NCBI GenBank assembly: GCA_001940645.1
Contig: MDVS01000047.1
Span: 1 to 64,000 of the forward strand
Source of the DNA: Candidatus Heimdallarchaeota archaeon LC_3
GTDB taxonomy: Archaea > Asgardarchaeota > Heimdallarchaeia > Hodarchaeales > LC-3
Direction: 5' to 3'
DNA length: 64,000 bases
Under the pieces are notes generated by a model. That model had not been told where the DNA came from. It worked only from the letters and a program-made list of their open reading frames with translations, and did not search any database. Each line of letters begins with the position of its first letter. Position 1 is the first letter of the stretch. Of this stretch, positions 36,132 to 45,745 are shown in pieces. Position numbers and translations under genes: made by a program.

Positions 36132-36980
36132 ATGGATAATTCTAAAGTTCATTTCAATTTAAACTTAAGTGAACACGGTTATATTCCTTCAGAAGAAATT
36201 AATACTGTTATACAATTAGCATTGTATTTAGAAAAACCTCTTTTAATTGAAGGTCCACCAGGAACTGGGAAAACATCTTTAGCATTATCGGTTGCTAAAT
36301 CTCTGAATTTAGATCTAATTAGAATACAGTGTTATGAAGGAATTGACAGTATTCAAGTTATTGGAGAATTTAATTATAAAAAACAGTTATTACAATTACA
36401 GAAAAATCATTTAGACAAAAGTGAGTCTGAGGATATTTTTTCTAAAGAATTTTTTATTCCTCGTCCACTTTATAAATCATTCACATCCCCTGATAGAGTT
36501 GTGTTATTAATAGATGAATTAGATGCTGCTGATGAAGAATTTACTGCATTTTTATTGGAAGCTTTAGGGGAAGGTCAAATTACTATTCCAGAGTTTGGTA
36601 CAATTAAGTCTAAAAAAATTCCTCACGTCTTTTTGACAAGCAATAAACGTCAAGAATTGCCAGAAGCACTTCTTCGACGGTGTTTGTATATCTATATCGA
36701 TTATCCTAATAAAACTCGAGAAGAAGAAATAGTCCGGTACCATTGTCCTGTAAATGATAATTTATTGAATAATTTAGTAAGAATAGTACAGGAAATTCGT
36801 AAGTTAGATTTACGTAAAAAACCGTCAATTTCAGAATCAATAGATTGGATGAAATCATTAATGATGCTGAAAGTAGATAATATAACACGAGAAGTTATTG
36901 ATCGAACAATAAATGTAGTTATCAAGCATCAAGAAGATATAAACCTTGTAAAGGAAAATTTATCTGAAATCATTCAATAA
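36132..36980 (+). CDS. MoxR-family AAA ATPase (CoxD/NorQ-like)
   Basis: MoxR ATPases act as chaperones for metallo- or cofactor-enzymes, together with a VWA partner. The 282-residue protein has Walker A GPPGTGKTS at about 40-48, Walker B VVLLIDELDAADEEFTAFLLEAL near 120-142, the sensor-1 FLTSNKRQELPEALLRRCLYIYIDYP and a C-terminal lid. The size and pattern are closest to the CoxD/NorQ type. A VWA protein of the CoxE type lies 1.7 kb downstream, which is the expected partner. Confidence 0.88.
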   Translation: MDNSKVHFNLNLSEHGYIPSEEINTVIQLALYLEKPLLIEGPPGTGKTSLALSVAKSLNLDLIRIQCYEGIDSIQVIGEFNYKKQLLQLQKNHLDKSESEDIFSKEFFIPRPLYKSFTSPDRVVLLIDELDAADEEFTAFLLEALGEGQITIPEFGTIKSKKIPHVFLTSNKRQELPEALLRRCLYIYIDYPNKTREEEIVRYHCPVNDNLLNNLVRIVQEIRKLDLRKKPSISESIDWMKSLMMLKVDNITREVIDRTINVVIKHQEDINLVKENLSEIIQ

Positions 36981-37123
36981 AATATAATACTAATTCACCA
37001 AAAATGAGAAGTTACGATTTTGAACAATATTTGAGCAAATAAGGTTAACCTAAAAAGATATACTAATCGTGAATCTTAATTTATTTCTAAATTCATTTGT
37101 AAAAGGATTTACTAATAATTAAA

Positions 37124-37765
37124 ATGATAATGGTAGATTTTATGGAAAAAAATCAATTATATTTACTAATAATCTTGGTAGTAGTAGGTTCATTTACAGT
37201 TATTGCAGGATTTCTATTATTTACACCCCAACAGAAACCAATACCCATAATTGGTGATGCTCCGAGTTTTGTTTTGTCGGATGAAACAAATCAGACAGTA
37301 ACATTAGAGAATTATAATGGAAAAGTAAGAGTTGTTGATTTCATATACACAAATTGTGTTGATTCAGATTTTTGTCCCCTTAGTACAAGCAAAATGGTTA
37401 AACTTCAGGACAGATTAATTGAAGATGGATTTGATGAAAATGACTTCCATCTTATTTCGGTTTCATTTGATTGGAAGTATGATTATCCCGCTGTAATGAA
37501 TACATATGGGACTACCTATGGAGCTGATTTTGCTTCATGGAGTTTCTTATCTGGAAACAAAGATCAGATTAATGATGCATTAGAAAAATACTCGATTCTT
37601 ACATTCAACAGCACTATGAATAACTCAGATGATGAAACCCTTCTAATTCATAATATGAAATTTTCTATAATAGATAAAAATGGGAATATTCGTGCTGAAT
37701 ACTCAAGTAACAAGTGGGATAAGGACGAGGTATATAATATAATTACAAGATTAATAAAAGAATGA
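37124..37765 (+). CDS. SCO1/SenC-like copper chaperone or thioredoxin-fold protein
   Basis: This is a membrane-anchored, outward-facing thioredoxin-fold protein. Residues about 11-33 form a single N-terminal hydrophobic anchor. The core is PSFVLSDETNQTVTLENYNGKVRVVDFIYTNC. The two cysteines are C78 and C84 in NCVDSDFCP; five residues separate them, not the three of the standard CxxxCP. A distal His (H176, LLIHNMKFSIID) matches the third copper ligand of SCO proteins. Copper delivery or thiol reduction are inferred from the family. Three ATG codons (37124, 37130, 37142) are possible starts. Confidence 0.78.
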   Translation: MIMVDFMEKNQLYLLIILVVVGSFTVIAGFLLFTPQQKPIPIIGDAPSFVLSDETNQTVTLENYNGKVRVVDFIYTNCVDSDFCPLSTSKMVKLQDRLIEDGFDENDFHLISVSFDWKYDYPAVMNTYGTTYGADFASWSFLSGNKDQINDALEKYSILTFNSTMNNSDDETLLIHNMKFSIIDKNGNIRAEYSSNKWDKDEVYNIITRLIKE

Positions 37766-37943
37766 CTTTTATGGTTGAAAGAAGTATTTACCTTAAAGTA
37801 TTAATCTTTATAGTTATATTTCTATATTTCATGAAGATGTAGGAAAATTTGTTCAAAGATTGTTAAAAAAGGCAACCCTAATTCCTAAAAATCACTGATT
37901 TCAGGTCAAATAAGAATAAAAACAAATTCGGAAAAAGAAAAAA

Positions 37944-38573
37944 ATGAATAAATCTTTCGATAAATTGTTGAACTTAACATTTTTATTAATAGCCATTTTC
38001 ACGTTTCTTCCCAAAATGAATGGAAGTTTAAATTTTTTCAAACCTCAAGATTATAGAGTACAATTTAATCCAGAAGATGTTTTGATGAACACTACTCTAA
38101 TGATGACGAGAGGTAATATTATTGAAAAAAATATTACAATTACTGATGAAAACAAAACTTTAACATTAGTAACTGAAATTCTACGCCAGACTGGAAGATT
38201 ATGGGGTTTATATATTGAAAATTCTTCCTTTTATTATAATGCTAAAGAAACACAAAACTATGCTGGATTTGAAAAATTAATGGATCACGTATCTAATTAT
38301 ACGGTTAAACATGTAACTAAAATACCCGGTGATTATGTTTTAGCTTTTCATGACTCACATTTACATGAAGAACCTGATACTCATTTTAATACATTGGTTT
38401 TGAGAGGTCATCTTGGTAAGGAAACTATTGTGATGGCTGATATGATGGAAGACAATTCACACGATATGAGTTCAACTTCTGATTTACCTACTACCTCCTT
38501 TTCAACAGTTTTAACATTTATAGCTCTGGTTCCTTTTGGAATTTTTATTAAATATAGGAAAACAACTAAATAG
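37944..38573 (+). CDS. exported, membrane-anchored His/Met-rich protein, possible metal binder
   Basis: I do not recognise the family. The 209-residue protein has an N-terminal signal-like helix (about 8-24) and a C-terminal transmembrane helix (about 185-203) followed by a basic tail, so most of it faces outward. The region 115-175 is rich in metal-binding residues: H115, H123, H136, H139, H141, H147, H156, M164, M167, M168, H173 and M175. It lies between the SCO-like gene and the CoxE-like VWA gene, so copper or another metal is a reasonable guess. Several N-x-S/T sequons are present. Confidence 0.65.
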   Translation: MNKSFDKLLNLTFLLIAIFTFLPKMNGSLNFFKPQDYRVQFNPEDVLMNTTLMMTRGNIIEKNITITDENKTLTLVTEILRQTGRLWGLYIENSSFYYNAKETQNYAGFEKLMDHVSNYTVKHVTKIPGDYVLAFHDSHLHEEPDTHFNTLVLRGHLGKETIVMADMMEDNSHDMSSTSDLPTTSFSTVLTFIALVPFGIFIKYRKTTK

Positions 38574-38661
38574 ATTAAATCTAAAAAAAAAAGAAATTAT
38601 GGAAAAATTCTTCACTTCTGAAAGATTTTTAATTTTAACTTCATATTTTTTCTTTTAAAAG

Positions 38662-40290
38662 TTGGATTTTATATTGAACTCATATAACCTTTCTTTAACT
38701 CCATTTATTAGCTTCTTAAGAAATTATGGATTAGATATTTCTACAGCAGAAGTCATTCTAGCTCAAAGAATTTTTGATACTACCTTTTCTTCTAAGAGAA
38801 GCAAGTTAAAGGCAGCTTTGAAGAGTATTTTAATCAGAGATATATCAGATAGCCAAAAATTCGAAAATTGCTTTGATATTTATTTTCAAGGTGATAAAGC
38901 TTCTCAAGCTATTGAATCAGATGTGATAGAAAATGATAAAGAAAGTGAAGCTCCCCAATCGTCTTCATCTGACATTTTAACATTTGATGAGGGTGAAAAT
39001 GGATCCGATTTGTCTAATTATTCAAAAAATCAAATTGGGAATTCTCCTTATTTGAGTGAAAAAATTTCTGGTAATATTCAAAAAAGTGGATCACAATTAA
39101 ACATTATGTCTAAGTTTTATAATGAATTCGGAAAAGAATTTATTAGATGGACATCAATAGAAATTCAGTTTATCGCAGAATCTATAAGTTTTTTTAATAC
39201 AGTTAGAAGGAAAGAAGCCAATGAACGTTTTATTGACTTTTTAAAATTAAAATCATTTGAGAAATCTGAGGAAATAACAAAAACTTATCTCAAAAATTCT
39301 CAAACATTAAAAATTGCTCAAAAACAGACAAAGAGTATATTAAATGAAATCTATCCTTCAAAATCTCAAGAAATACTGAATACATCGAACTTATTCAAGA
39401 AAAAAATTGGGGAATTTTTACGAGAAACCAGATTGTTATTTGTACAAAAAAAATTAGTTTCATTGGAAGATTTTAATGATATTATAGCATGGAATCAACC
39501 AGAACAAAATGAATACGACTTATTAAAATCAGATTTTTCAAAAATCAATAAAAATGTTGAGGAAATTAAAAATCAATTGATTAAATTAGGTAAAAAACTT
39601 GCAATAAAGGAGAAACGAAAACAACAATACAAATCAAGAGGAAAAATTGATTTTAGAAAGACATTTAGAAATAACTTGTCTCATGGCGGAACTTTATTAG
39701 ATGTAAAATTTCGTCAAAAAATTCATGACAAGCCTGAAATTTTTCTTCTATTAGATGTAAGTATGTCTATGTCTTGGACAGCTGAGTTTTTCTTTTTAAT
39801 TAGCTATGCTGGTCAATTAGTATGGAATTTAAAATTATATGAATTCAATAACACTACAGTTGATGTAACACAAGTTTTAAGAAGTGTAACACTTGACGAA
39901 GCTTACAAAAAAAGGATTTTATCTTGGAAAAATACAATTCGACCAAGAATTGGACATTCTAATTATGAAACATCATTAGAAGACTTTTATGAACTAATAT
40001 CAAGAAAATTATCAAAAAAATCTAGGATCATTATATTAGGTGATTGTAGAGATTATTTAGGATATTGGAAATCTAGTGGATGGGAAAATTCACGGTTCGG
40101 GCAACCAGAATCAATGAACTGGATTAAATTATTTGTTGAAAAATCGAAAGAAGTCATTATTTTGAATCCAGAACCTAAATCTCTTTGGAATACTGGTGAT
40201 TCAGTTTGCCAATATTATTCCAAAGTTGGAGCAAAAATTCATCAAGTAAAAAATCTAGAAAGTCTAATTAAATTTGTTTTCAAAAATTAA
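38662..40290 (+). CDS. CoxE-like von Willebrand factor A domain protein
   Basis: This is the likely partner of the upstream MoxR ATPase. The protein has 542 residues. The C-terminal part is a VWA domain with the MIDAS opening DVSMSMS near residue 365, a later loop GHSNYETSLEDF, and IILGDCRDYLGYW near 455, which matches the 'LGDGRNN' strand of CoxE proteins. The first 330 residues are helical, with a low-complexity acidic linker at about 85-150. In known MoxR-VWA pairs the VWA protein bridges the ATPase to its metalloenzyme target. The start is TTG. Confidence 0.8.
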   Translation: MDFILNSYNLSLTPFISFLRNYGLDISTAEVILAQRIFDTTFSSKRSKLKAALKSILIRDISDSQKFENCFDIYFQGDKASQAIESDVIENDKESEAPQSSSSDILTFDEGENGSDLSNYSKNQIGNSPYLSEKISGNIQKSGSQLNIMSKFYNEFGKEFIRWTSIEIQFIAESISFFNTVRRKEANERFIDFLKLKSFEKSEEITKTYLKNSQTLKIAQKQTKSILNEIYPSKSQEILNTSNLFKKKIGEFLRETRLLFVQKKLVSLEDFNDIIAWNQPEQNEYDLLKSDFSKINKNVEEIKNQLIKLGKKLAIKEKRKQQYKSRGKIDFRKTFRNNLSHGGTLLDVKFRQKIHDKPEIFLLLDVSMSMSWTAEFFFLISYAGQLVWNLKLYEFNNTTVDVTQVLRSVTLDEAYKKRILSWKNTIRPRIGHSNYETSLEDFYELISRKLSKKSRIIILGDCRDYLGYWKSSGWENSRFGQPESMNWIKLFVEKSKEVIILNPEPKSLWNTGDSVCQYYSKVGAKIHQVKNLESLIKFVFKN

Positions 40291-40415
40291 TAAGTGGTTA
40301 TGGAAGACAGTTAAAACAAAATTCTGTTAAAGCAAGTTCTGGTGAGAAAATTAATTAAAGATATTAAACAAACTCCTAAAATATTATTTGTTACTGCTTT
40401 TAGGTATTAATTTAA

Positions 40416-41420
40416 ATGTCATTCTCCGAAAACAAACAAGATAATGAAGGAAGCTTAGAAAATACGATAAAAAATATCTCATTATTAACAAAATTCTTCA
40501 AAGCACGCTTGAATATAGGTTATATCGCTATTCCTTATAGTATCTTAGGATTTTTGATCCATTGGAGCCTGCAAGGTTTTCAATTAGATTTATTTACTAA
40601 TGATGCTTGGTGGAGGTTTGTATTCGCTTCTATTATAGCATTTACTTATATGCCATACGTTTTCATTATGAATGATTATTATGATGCCCCTTTTGACGCT
40701 TTGGATGAAAAAAAACGATTAAGAAATCCTTTTTGTTTTGAGGAAATTAAAAATCGAAAAAATCTAAGGCTGATTCTATTAGTTCCAGCAATAATAAGTT
40801 TGATATTAGGATTTCTAATTAGTTGGCAAGCTGGTGTAATAACAATCATTGCATTATTATTAGGAAATTTTTATTCTGCACGACCTTTCAGATTCAAAGA
40901 AAGGCCCTTTTTAGACTTTTTTGTTCATGGATTTAGTCTTGGAGTATTTTTCTTTTCTTTGGGTTTTTATTCATTCTGGAGAAATGCTTATGAGCCATTT
41001 TTAGATCCTATTTTTCTATTAATTCTGTTATTTACATTTATGGATGCAGCTTGGATTCATATAGATTCAGCAATTTTAGATTATGCAACAGATAAGAAAA
41101 GTAATCAAAATACAACAGTAGTGTTTCTTGGACCAAAATATACAATTATACTCTTAAAATTAATGCTATTAACTTTGTTAACTTCACCTGCTGTGTTTAT
41201 ATTGCTAAATAATCCACTAATAAATAAATTTGGTATGGAAATTGTAATTATTCTAGCTATTCTCATTTTGATATTACCATTAAGCTATATAATAATGTCT
41301 TGGGGAGGAGAAAATAAATACGAACACATAAGGCATATTTCTAGCAGATACCGTTTGTATTCGGTGTATTTCCTTAGTATTTTCTTCATTCTGTTATCAA
41401 ATCCTAATTTTTTTATTTAA
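40416..41420 (+). CDS. UbiA-family prenyltransferase
   Basis: This is an integral-membrane enzyme that joins a prenyl chain to an acceptor. The 334-residue protein has about nine membrane helices. The first Asp-rich motif is NDYYDAPFDALDEKK near 88-102, and the second is DSAILDYATDKK near 220-231; these bind Mg-prenyl diphosphate. The acceptor could be a quinone head group, digeranylgeranylglyceryl backbone or a haem. The sequence does not decide. It is followed after 18 bases by a dihydropteroate-synthase-like gene, so the two are likely cotranscribed. Confidence 0.85.
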   Translation: MSFSENKQDNEGSLENTIKNISLLTKFFKARLNIGYIAIPYSILGFLIHWSLQGFQLDLFTNDAWWRFVFASIIAFTYMPYVFIMNDYYDAPFDALDEKKRLRNPFCFEEIKNRKNLRLILLVPAIISLILGFLISWQAGVITIIALLLGNFYSARPFRFKERPFLDFFVHGFSLGVFFFSLGFYSFWRNAYEPFLDPIFLLILLFTFMDAAWIHIDSAILDYATDKKSNQNTTVVFLGPKYTIILLKLMLLTLLTSPAVFILLNNPLINKFGMEIVIILAILILILPLSYIIMSWGGENKYEHIRHISSRYRLYSVYFLSIFFILLSNPNFFI

Positions 41421-41438
41421 TATTGAGTTTTTATTGAG

Positions 41439-42287
41439 TTGATTAGTATTCAACCAAGAATTAGAGAGATTTTGCAAAAATCCAATCAAATCCCAATTAT
41501 TATGGGGATCCTAAACCTTAGTCCCGAAAGTCCAGTTAGTCAATCTACAGTATCTGTAAAAAAAGCAAAAGAAAGAGCTTATGAATTGGTGAACCAAGGG
41601 GCAACAATTATTGATGTTGGTGGAAACTCCTCATCCTCAAAAGCAAGAGAAATTTCCATCACTGAAGAAAAAGAAAGAGTAATTCCAGTAATTGAATCAT
41701 TAATAGAGGAAGAATTTATTGTTTCAATTGATTCATGGACACCTGAGGTAGTATTAGAGTCAGCAAAGATAGGAATTCAACTGATAAATGATATTAATGG
41801 ATTAGAAAACCCAAAAATGATCAAAATAGCGAAAGACTATAATTTGCAAGTAAGTATTATGCACATGAAAGGAAAACCAAAAAAACATTACGAAGTAGTT
41901 CAGAGTTATGAAAATATATCTTTTAATATAAACGATTGGCTAATGGAAAGAACTAATGATCTATTAAAAAATGGATTGACAAGAGATCAAATTATTATTG
42001 ATCCAGGATTCGGGTTTGGTAAAGGAATGGAAAATAATCTCCAGATACTAAAAGATTTGCATATCTTCAGAAAAATTGGTTATCCATTATTAGTTAGTGC
42101 GTCTAGAAAATCATTTATTGCTGAAGCTATTGGTTTAGGTAAAGTTCAACAGGGAGAAGGGTTATATGAAGCTACTTTAGCAATTCAAGTCATAGCAGCT
42201 TTAAATGAGGTAAATATTTTACGTGTTCACGATGTTAGGAGCACAAAAATTATTCTAAAACTATTAGAAGCCTATAAAAAAATATGA
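41439..42287 (+). CDS. folP: dihydropteroate synthase-like pterin-binding enzyme
   Basis: This is a TIM-barrel enzyme of 282 residues from the pterin-binding family. It has MGILNLSPESP (family MGILNVTPDSF) near 22-32, ATIIDVGGNSSSSKA near 55-69, VSIDSW, INDINGL, IMHMKGKP, IIDPGFGFGK and SASRKSFI. The pterin-site residues in these motifs are largely kept. The loop that usually reads ESTRPG is NSSSSKA, so the aminobenzoate side may differ. Folate or methanopterin synthesis is the likely pathway. The start is TTG, and the gene is probably coupled to the UbiA-like gene. Confidence 0.85.
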   Translation: MISIQPRIREILQKSNQIPIIMGILNLSPESPVSQSTVSVKKAKERAYELVNQGATIIDVGGNSSSSKAREISITEEKERVIPVIESLIEEEFIVSIDSWTPEVVLESAKIGIQLINDINGLENPKMIKIAKDYNLQVSIMHMKGKPKKHYEVVQSYENISFNINDWLMERTNDLLKNGLTRDQIIIDPGFGFGKGMENNLQILKDLHIFRKIGYPLLVSASRKSFIAEAIGLGKVQQGEGLYEATLAIQVIAALNEVNILRVHDVRSTKIILKLLEAYKKI

Positions 42288-42356
42288 AATAGGCATAAAA
42301 AGGGAAAAAAGCTAGATTTTAATCTAGTGAGCGCAAAAAAAGATTATTGCAAAAAA

Positions 42357-42647
42357 TCAATTCAAAGAACTAAAAAAATCTTCTTCAGCTTCCTGATCGA
42401 AAGTTTCCTCAGATTGAACAAAGTAATAAAAAGTACGAAGATCTTCTAGATCTGGTTCACGATTGACATAACCAAGGTCCAATAACTTTTTAAGAGCATA
42501 TCTCACAGTCCTTGGGTTTTGTGATACTTTATCAGCTAAGTCTAAAGGTTTATATTTAGATTTCTCATTATTTCGCAAAATTTTCAATATGGATATTGCA
42601 TTTTTAGGGATTTTATTCCAATCCACTTCTGAATGTGTAAGTGCCAT
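42357..42647 (-). CDS. winged-helix transcriptional regulator
   Basis: The protein has 96 residues. The sequence NAISILKILRNNEKSKYKPLDLADKVSQNPRTVRYALKKLLDLGYVNREPD reads as a MarR- or ArsR-sized winged helix (about 15-70), followed by an acidic tail. AAGGA lies six bases before the ATG. The gene converges on the DHPS-like gene. No target is evident; the neighbouring roadblock operon is the nearest candidate. Confidence 0.78.
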   Translation of the reverse strand: MALTHSEVDWNKIPKNAISILKILRNNEKSKYKPLDLADKVSQNPRTVRYALKKLLDLGYVNREPDLEDLRTFYYFVQSEETFDQEAEEDFFSSLN

Positions 42648-42830
42648 TTTATTTCCTTCTGAATTTTTAGTAAGATGGAATAATATGATAAAGGTAAATT
42701 TTCAATGTAAAATTAACTTTTATTTATATTAATAACCAGATTTTGAACGTTCCAAATCTATATTTATATATTTACGAAATAACTAGCCCTATCATAAAAG
42801 TGTTTTTCTTAAAAGAGAAAATAGTTATGC

Positions 42831-43550
42831 CTAAGATGTATTTTCTGTAATCATTTTCAGATAATCTTGAACAGGGCGGTGTCCATTTGGAACTAAAATT
42901 AATAAAATTCTTTCATTAGTTAAATTAAGTGATAATAGGGTTGTTTTTTCTCCTATTGACATGCTACTGTCTCCTTCAATTGCTCCAATCGGTTTAGATG
43001 CCAAACCAATTCCTGCTGCATAACTTGCAATTTCATCAAAATCTATTGGATTAGTATAAGCATCATCAACAGTTAAATAACTAATAGGAGCTCCAGATGC
43101 AGATACAAGAGCAATTGTTAATGCTTCAGGAACTAATTGTTTAATTTTAGCTGTAATTGCTTCTGATGCACTTTTTGATGAAATATCAGCAATTAGAGGT
43201 AGTCCTTTATCTGTTAATATCTTTAAATACTTGTTTATTTCAGTATCTGGACTTCTTTTCACTTTAGCAATTATAAAATAATCTTGGATTTTTTTTGCAA
43301 CAAAAATCGTTTCCTTTTTGAATAAAACATAACTTTCCAGCACATCCTTTCTTAACTTAGAAAGAAGAATTGAACTTATTGATTGGATCGAACTCACTGA
43401 AGCAGAGATGATACCAGAAAACAAGGGATCTTGATTAGCATCTATTGATTTTTCAAAGATTACTGTGCCATCAATGTTAGCAATGATGAGAGAGTCAATA
43501 GCAGTTCCTTTAAAGAAAGGTTCAACAAGCTTTTCATTAATTTCAGACAT
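42831..43550 (-). CDS. tandem roadblock/LC7-like domain protein
   Basis: Roadblock proteins are small GTPase partners. Two alpha/beta units of about 100 residues are visible. The first starts IDSLIIANIDGTVIFEKSID and continues with ISASVSSIQSISSILLSKLR. The second starts EALTIALVSASGAPISYLT and ends with LLSLNLTNERILLILVPNG. Both fit the beta-beta-helix-beta layout of the family. The ATG at 43550 is chosen because GGTAAG precedes it by four bases; an in-frame ATG lies at 43562. It lies in a run of minus-strand genes with longin-like proteins. Confidence 0.7.
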   Translation of the reverse strand: MSEINEKLVEPFFKGTAIDSLIIANIDGTVIFEKSIDANQDPLFSGIISASVSSIQSISSILLSKLRKDVLESYVLFKKETIFVAKKIQDYFIIAKVKRSPDTEINKYLKILTDKGLPLIADISSKSASEAITAKIKQLVPEALTIALVSASGAPISYLTVDDAYTNPIDFDEIASYAAGIGLASKPIGAIEGDSSMSIGEKTTLLSLNLTNERILLILVPNGHRPVQDYLKMITENTS

Positions 43551-43641
43551 TGTTCTTACCATAATTTACAACGATCAAGTTAATTTCTAAGGTAATATTA
43601 TCCTATTTTTAAATTACCAAATAATGTAAGACCAGTCTTAA

Positions 43642-44457
43642 TTAAGCCCCTAAAATCCGTTTTATTCTTTCCGATGGATTTATACCTTGATATGCTATCG
43701 CTGGGTAAATGAATATAAATAATCTACCAAAAGTAATTGCATAATCAGCTACCCCAAATTCTATTTTGAATGTTGTAGAAAATATATCAGATCCTAATAT
43801 CTCTACCAAATATCCAATCGTTAATAAAAATTGAGCAAAAGTTATTAGCAATGTTCTTCTGAAAGCATAAGTTGATTGAGATCTCACTTGATAAGTAGAT
43901 ATTAGTAAAATTATTACTGGAGCAATTAAAGGAAATACAAATAACAAGAATAGAACAGGCGTGTATTCAAAATGCTCTAAATCAAAATCAGTACCTGCAA
44001 CATTTACTCTCCATTCATTAGGTGTAAAGAAAAATACAAGAACATACAAGAATAGTAATAAACCTAATAGTAATGGTAGAAATCTCGCCCATCGTTTCTC
44101 AAAAAAGCTAAGTGAAAAAAGATCAAAATATAATATTGCAACAGCAGACAGGGCTAAGGCAAGATAAGCAAATAATAAAGAAAATTCTGCTGAATTATAA
44201 CCGGAAATAATTTCTGTTGGAATATATTTAGATCCTTTTTCTGTTCCTCCGTCAAAGATAAGCAAAAAAACTTGTTCCAATGCTAAAAATAAAACAGCCA
44301 AAGCTCCAAAAACTAAACCAAATGATAAGTATTTAGTTGTCTTACTTTCACTTTCTTTATATGATTTATAAAGTTGCCTTGCTACAAAAAGCCAAGTAGG
44401 AATGGCTAAGATTGCAAAAAGAGATCCCAATTGAAGAGGTAAAGTCGATTCAACCAA
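43642..44457 (-). CDS. seven-helix membrane protein of unknown function
   Basis: I do not recognise the family. The protein of about 271 residues has seven hydrophobic segments with short loops. A 35-residue polar loop lies between helices 2 and 3 and an acidic loop (TDFDLEHFEYTP) between helices 4 and 5. The start is a TTG at 44457 behind GGTG; upstream in-frame TTG and GTG codons exist at 44469 and 44466. It lies between roadblock- and longin-like genes, so it may be a membrane anchor for them (inference only). Confidence 0.65.
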   Translation of the reverse strand: MVESTLPLQLGSLFAILAIPTWLFVARQLYKSYKESESKTTKYLSFGLVFGALAVLFLALEQVFLLIFDGGTEKGSKYIPTEIISGYNSAEFSLLFAYLALALSAVAILYFDLFSLSFFEKRWARFLPLLLGLLLFLYVLVFFFTPNEWRVNVAGTDFDLEHFEYTPVLFLLFVFPLIAPVIILLISTYQVRSQSTYAFRRTLLITFAQFLLTIGYLVEILGSDIFSTTFKIEFGVADYAITFGRLFIFIYPAIAYQGINPSERIKRILGA

Positions 44458-44635
44458 AAAAAACACCAAATTATAATAAAATAATAAAAAATGATTCTAT
44501 AGTATAATATAATGCAATTGAATTATTTAATATAAAATAGTTTCTAGGCTTTTTCTTATTGAGGTTTTGGAAGAAAATAAGTTATAGGTCAAATTAATAA
44601 AACTATTTCTTGAAATAAAAAAGTAATTTATTAAT

Positions 44636-45745
44636 TTAAAAATCTCCTAACCAAGAACTAACTTTTTTTCCCATACTTTCTTTTAGCATAGTTGAAATTA
44701 AAGGATTCCTTTTAGCAGTGATTTCAATTATTGCTTCTAATTCGTCTTTATCAAGATTTTTTTGAAAGTCTTTTATTTTATCATTATCTAAAGGTGTTTG
44801 GTTAAATATGTCTACCAATTCAGTTGCTTTTGAATATAACTGATCAAGAAAATGTTTTATTTGTAATTCGAATTCTTTCAAAGATTTTAATCCCCTTAAA
44901 GATTTTAAAAATTCTTTGAAATGATTTCTATTAGTGTAATTAATAACATTTTCTTTATCAAGATCAATTATAGTGTAATGTTTGACTTTCGATACCATTT
45001 TTTTGTTTATTCCAATTAAATCAAGTTCTAGATTATCTATATTTTCGACATAGTCTTCCATAAAGCCTTTGAGAAGTTTCTTTTTTGGTGTAAAATATTC
45101 TAATGAAGCCATTGCTAATTTTACCAGAACTGACGAATTTGATGCTATAAACAAAGGTTGTTCAATTATTACGTCGAAAATTACACTTTCTAAATTTCTA
45201 TCTATCTTTTTTATTAAGTAGTCCCAATTACCCGTTAGTTCTTCAGATAATCTTTGGATTGAAGCATGAATTTGTGATATCGAAGGTTCAGGAAGCTTTT
45301 CTATTAATTGTTTTCTATGTAAGATATCTTGAAAAGATTCCTGAATTGATTTAGGTAAGGACTTGTTTTGTTCGAAAGTATATTCTTTGATAATTTTTTT
45401 TGCAATGGCTGCGATATGAGTCTTTAATATTGGAATAATTTTGTAAAGTTCGAAATTTTGTTCTATAGGCAATAAATATATAATTGCACAGATATTTCTT
45501 CCTCTCTGATTTTTGCTGGGGATGTAGAAGTAATAGCAATACCCAGTTTTGTTCATTTCAGAAAAAGGTAAAACAGCATCAGCATTTTCTAAACTAGAAT
45601 CCTCTTCCATTAATGAAAGACTCAAGTTAGATCTAAATGGTGCTTTTTTCAAAAGTTGTTCGTCTATTGAACCAGTATCCGATTCAGAATATAATGCAAC
45701 TGGACCAATAGGGGTATCTAGAACGGTTACAATTATCTCTGTCAT
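44636..45745 (-). CDS. longin-like domain protein
   Basis: The N-terminal 120 residues (TEIIVTVLDTPIGPVALYSE, then a middle strand CYYFYIPSKNQRGRNICAIIYLLP) resemble the longin-like region at the start of the Arf-type GTPase at 7496, including the 'GP' after the first strand and the 'F.IPS' element. The remaining 250 residues are helical with no known motif, and the last 30 (NPLISTMLKESMGKKVSSWLGDF) are amphipathic. In Asgard archaea such domains are thought to regulate small GTPases. The function here is unassigned. Confidence 0.6.
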   Translation of the reverse strand: MTEIIVTVLDTPIGPVALYSESDTGSIDEQLLKKAPFRSNLSLSLMEEDSSLENADAVLPFSEMNKTGYCYYFYIPSKNQRGRNICAIIYLLPIEQNFELYKIIPILKTHIAAIAKKIIKEYTFEQNKSLPKSIQESFQDILHRKQLIEKLPEPSISQIHASIQRLSEELTGNWDYLIKKIDRNLESVIFDVIIEQPLFIASNSSVLVKLAMASLEYFTPKKKLLKGFMEDYVENIDNLELDLIGINKKMVSKVKHYTIIDLDKENVINYTNRNHFKEFLKSLRGLKSLKEFELQIKHFLDQLYSKATELVDIFNQTPLDNDKIKDFQKNLDKDELEAIIEITAKRNPLISTMLKESMGKKVSSWLGDF

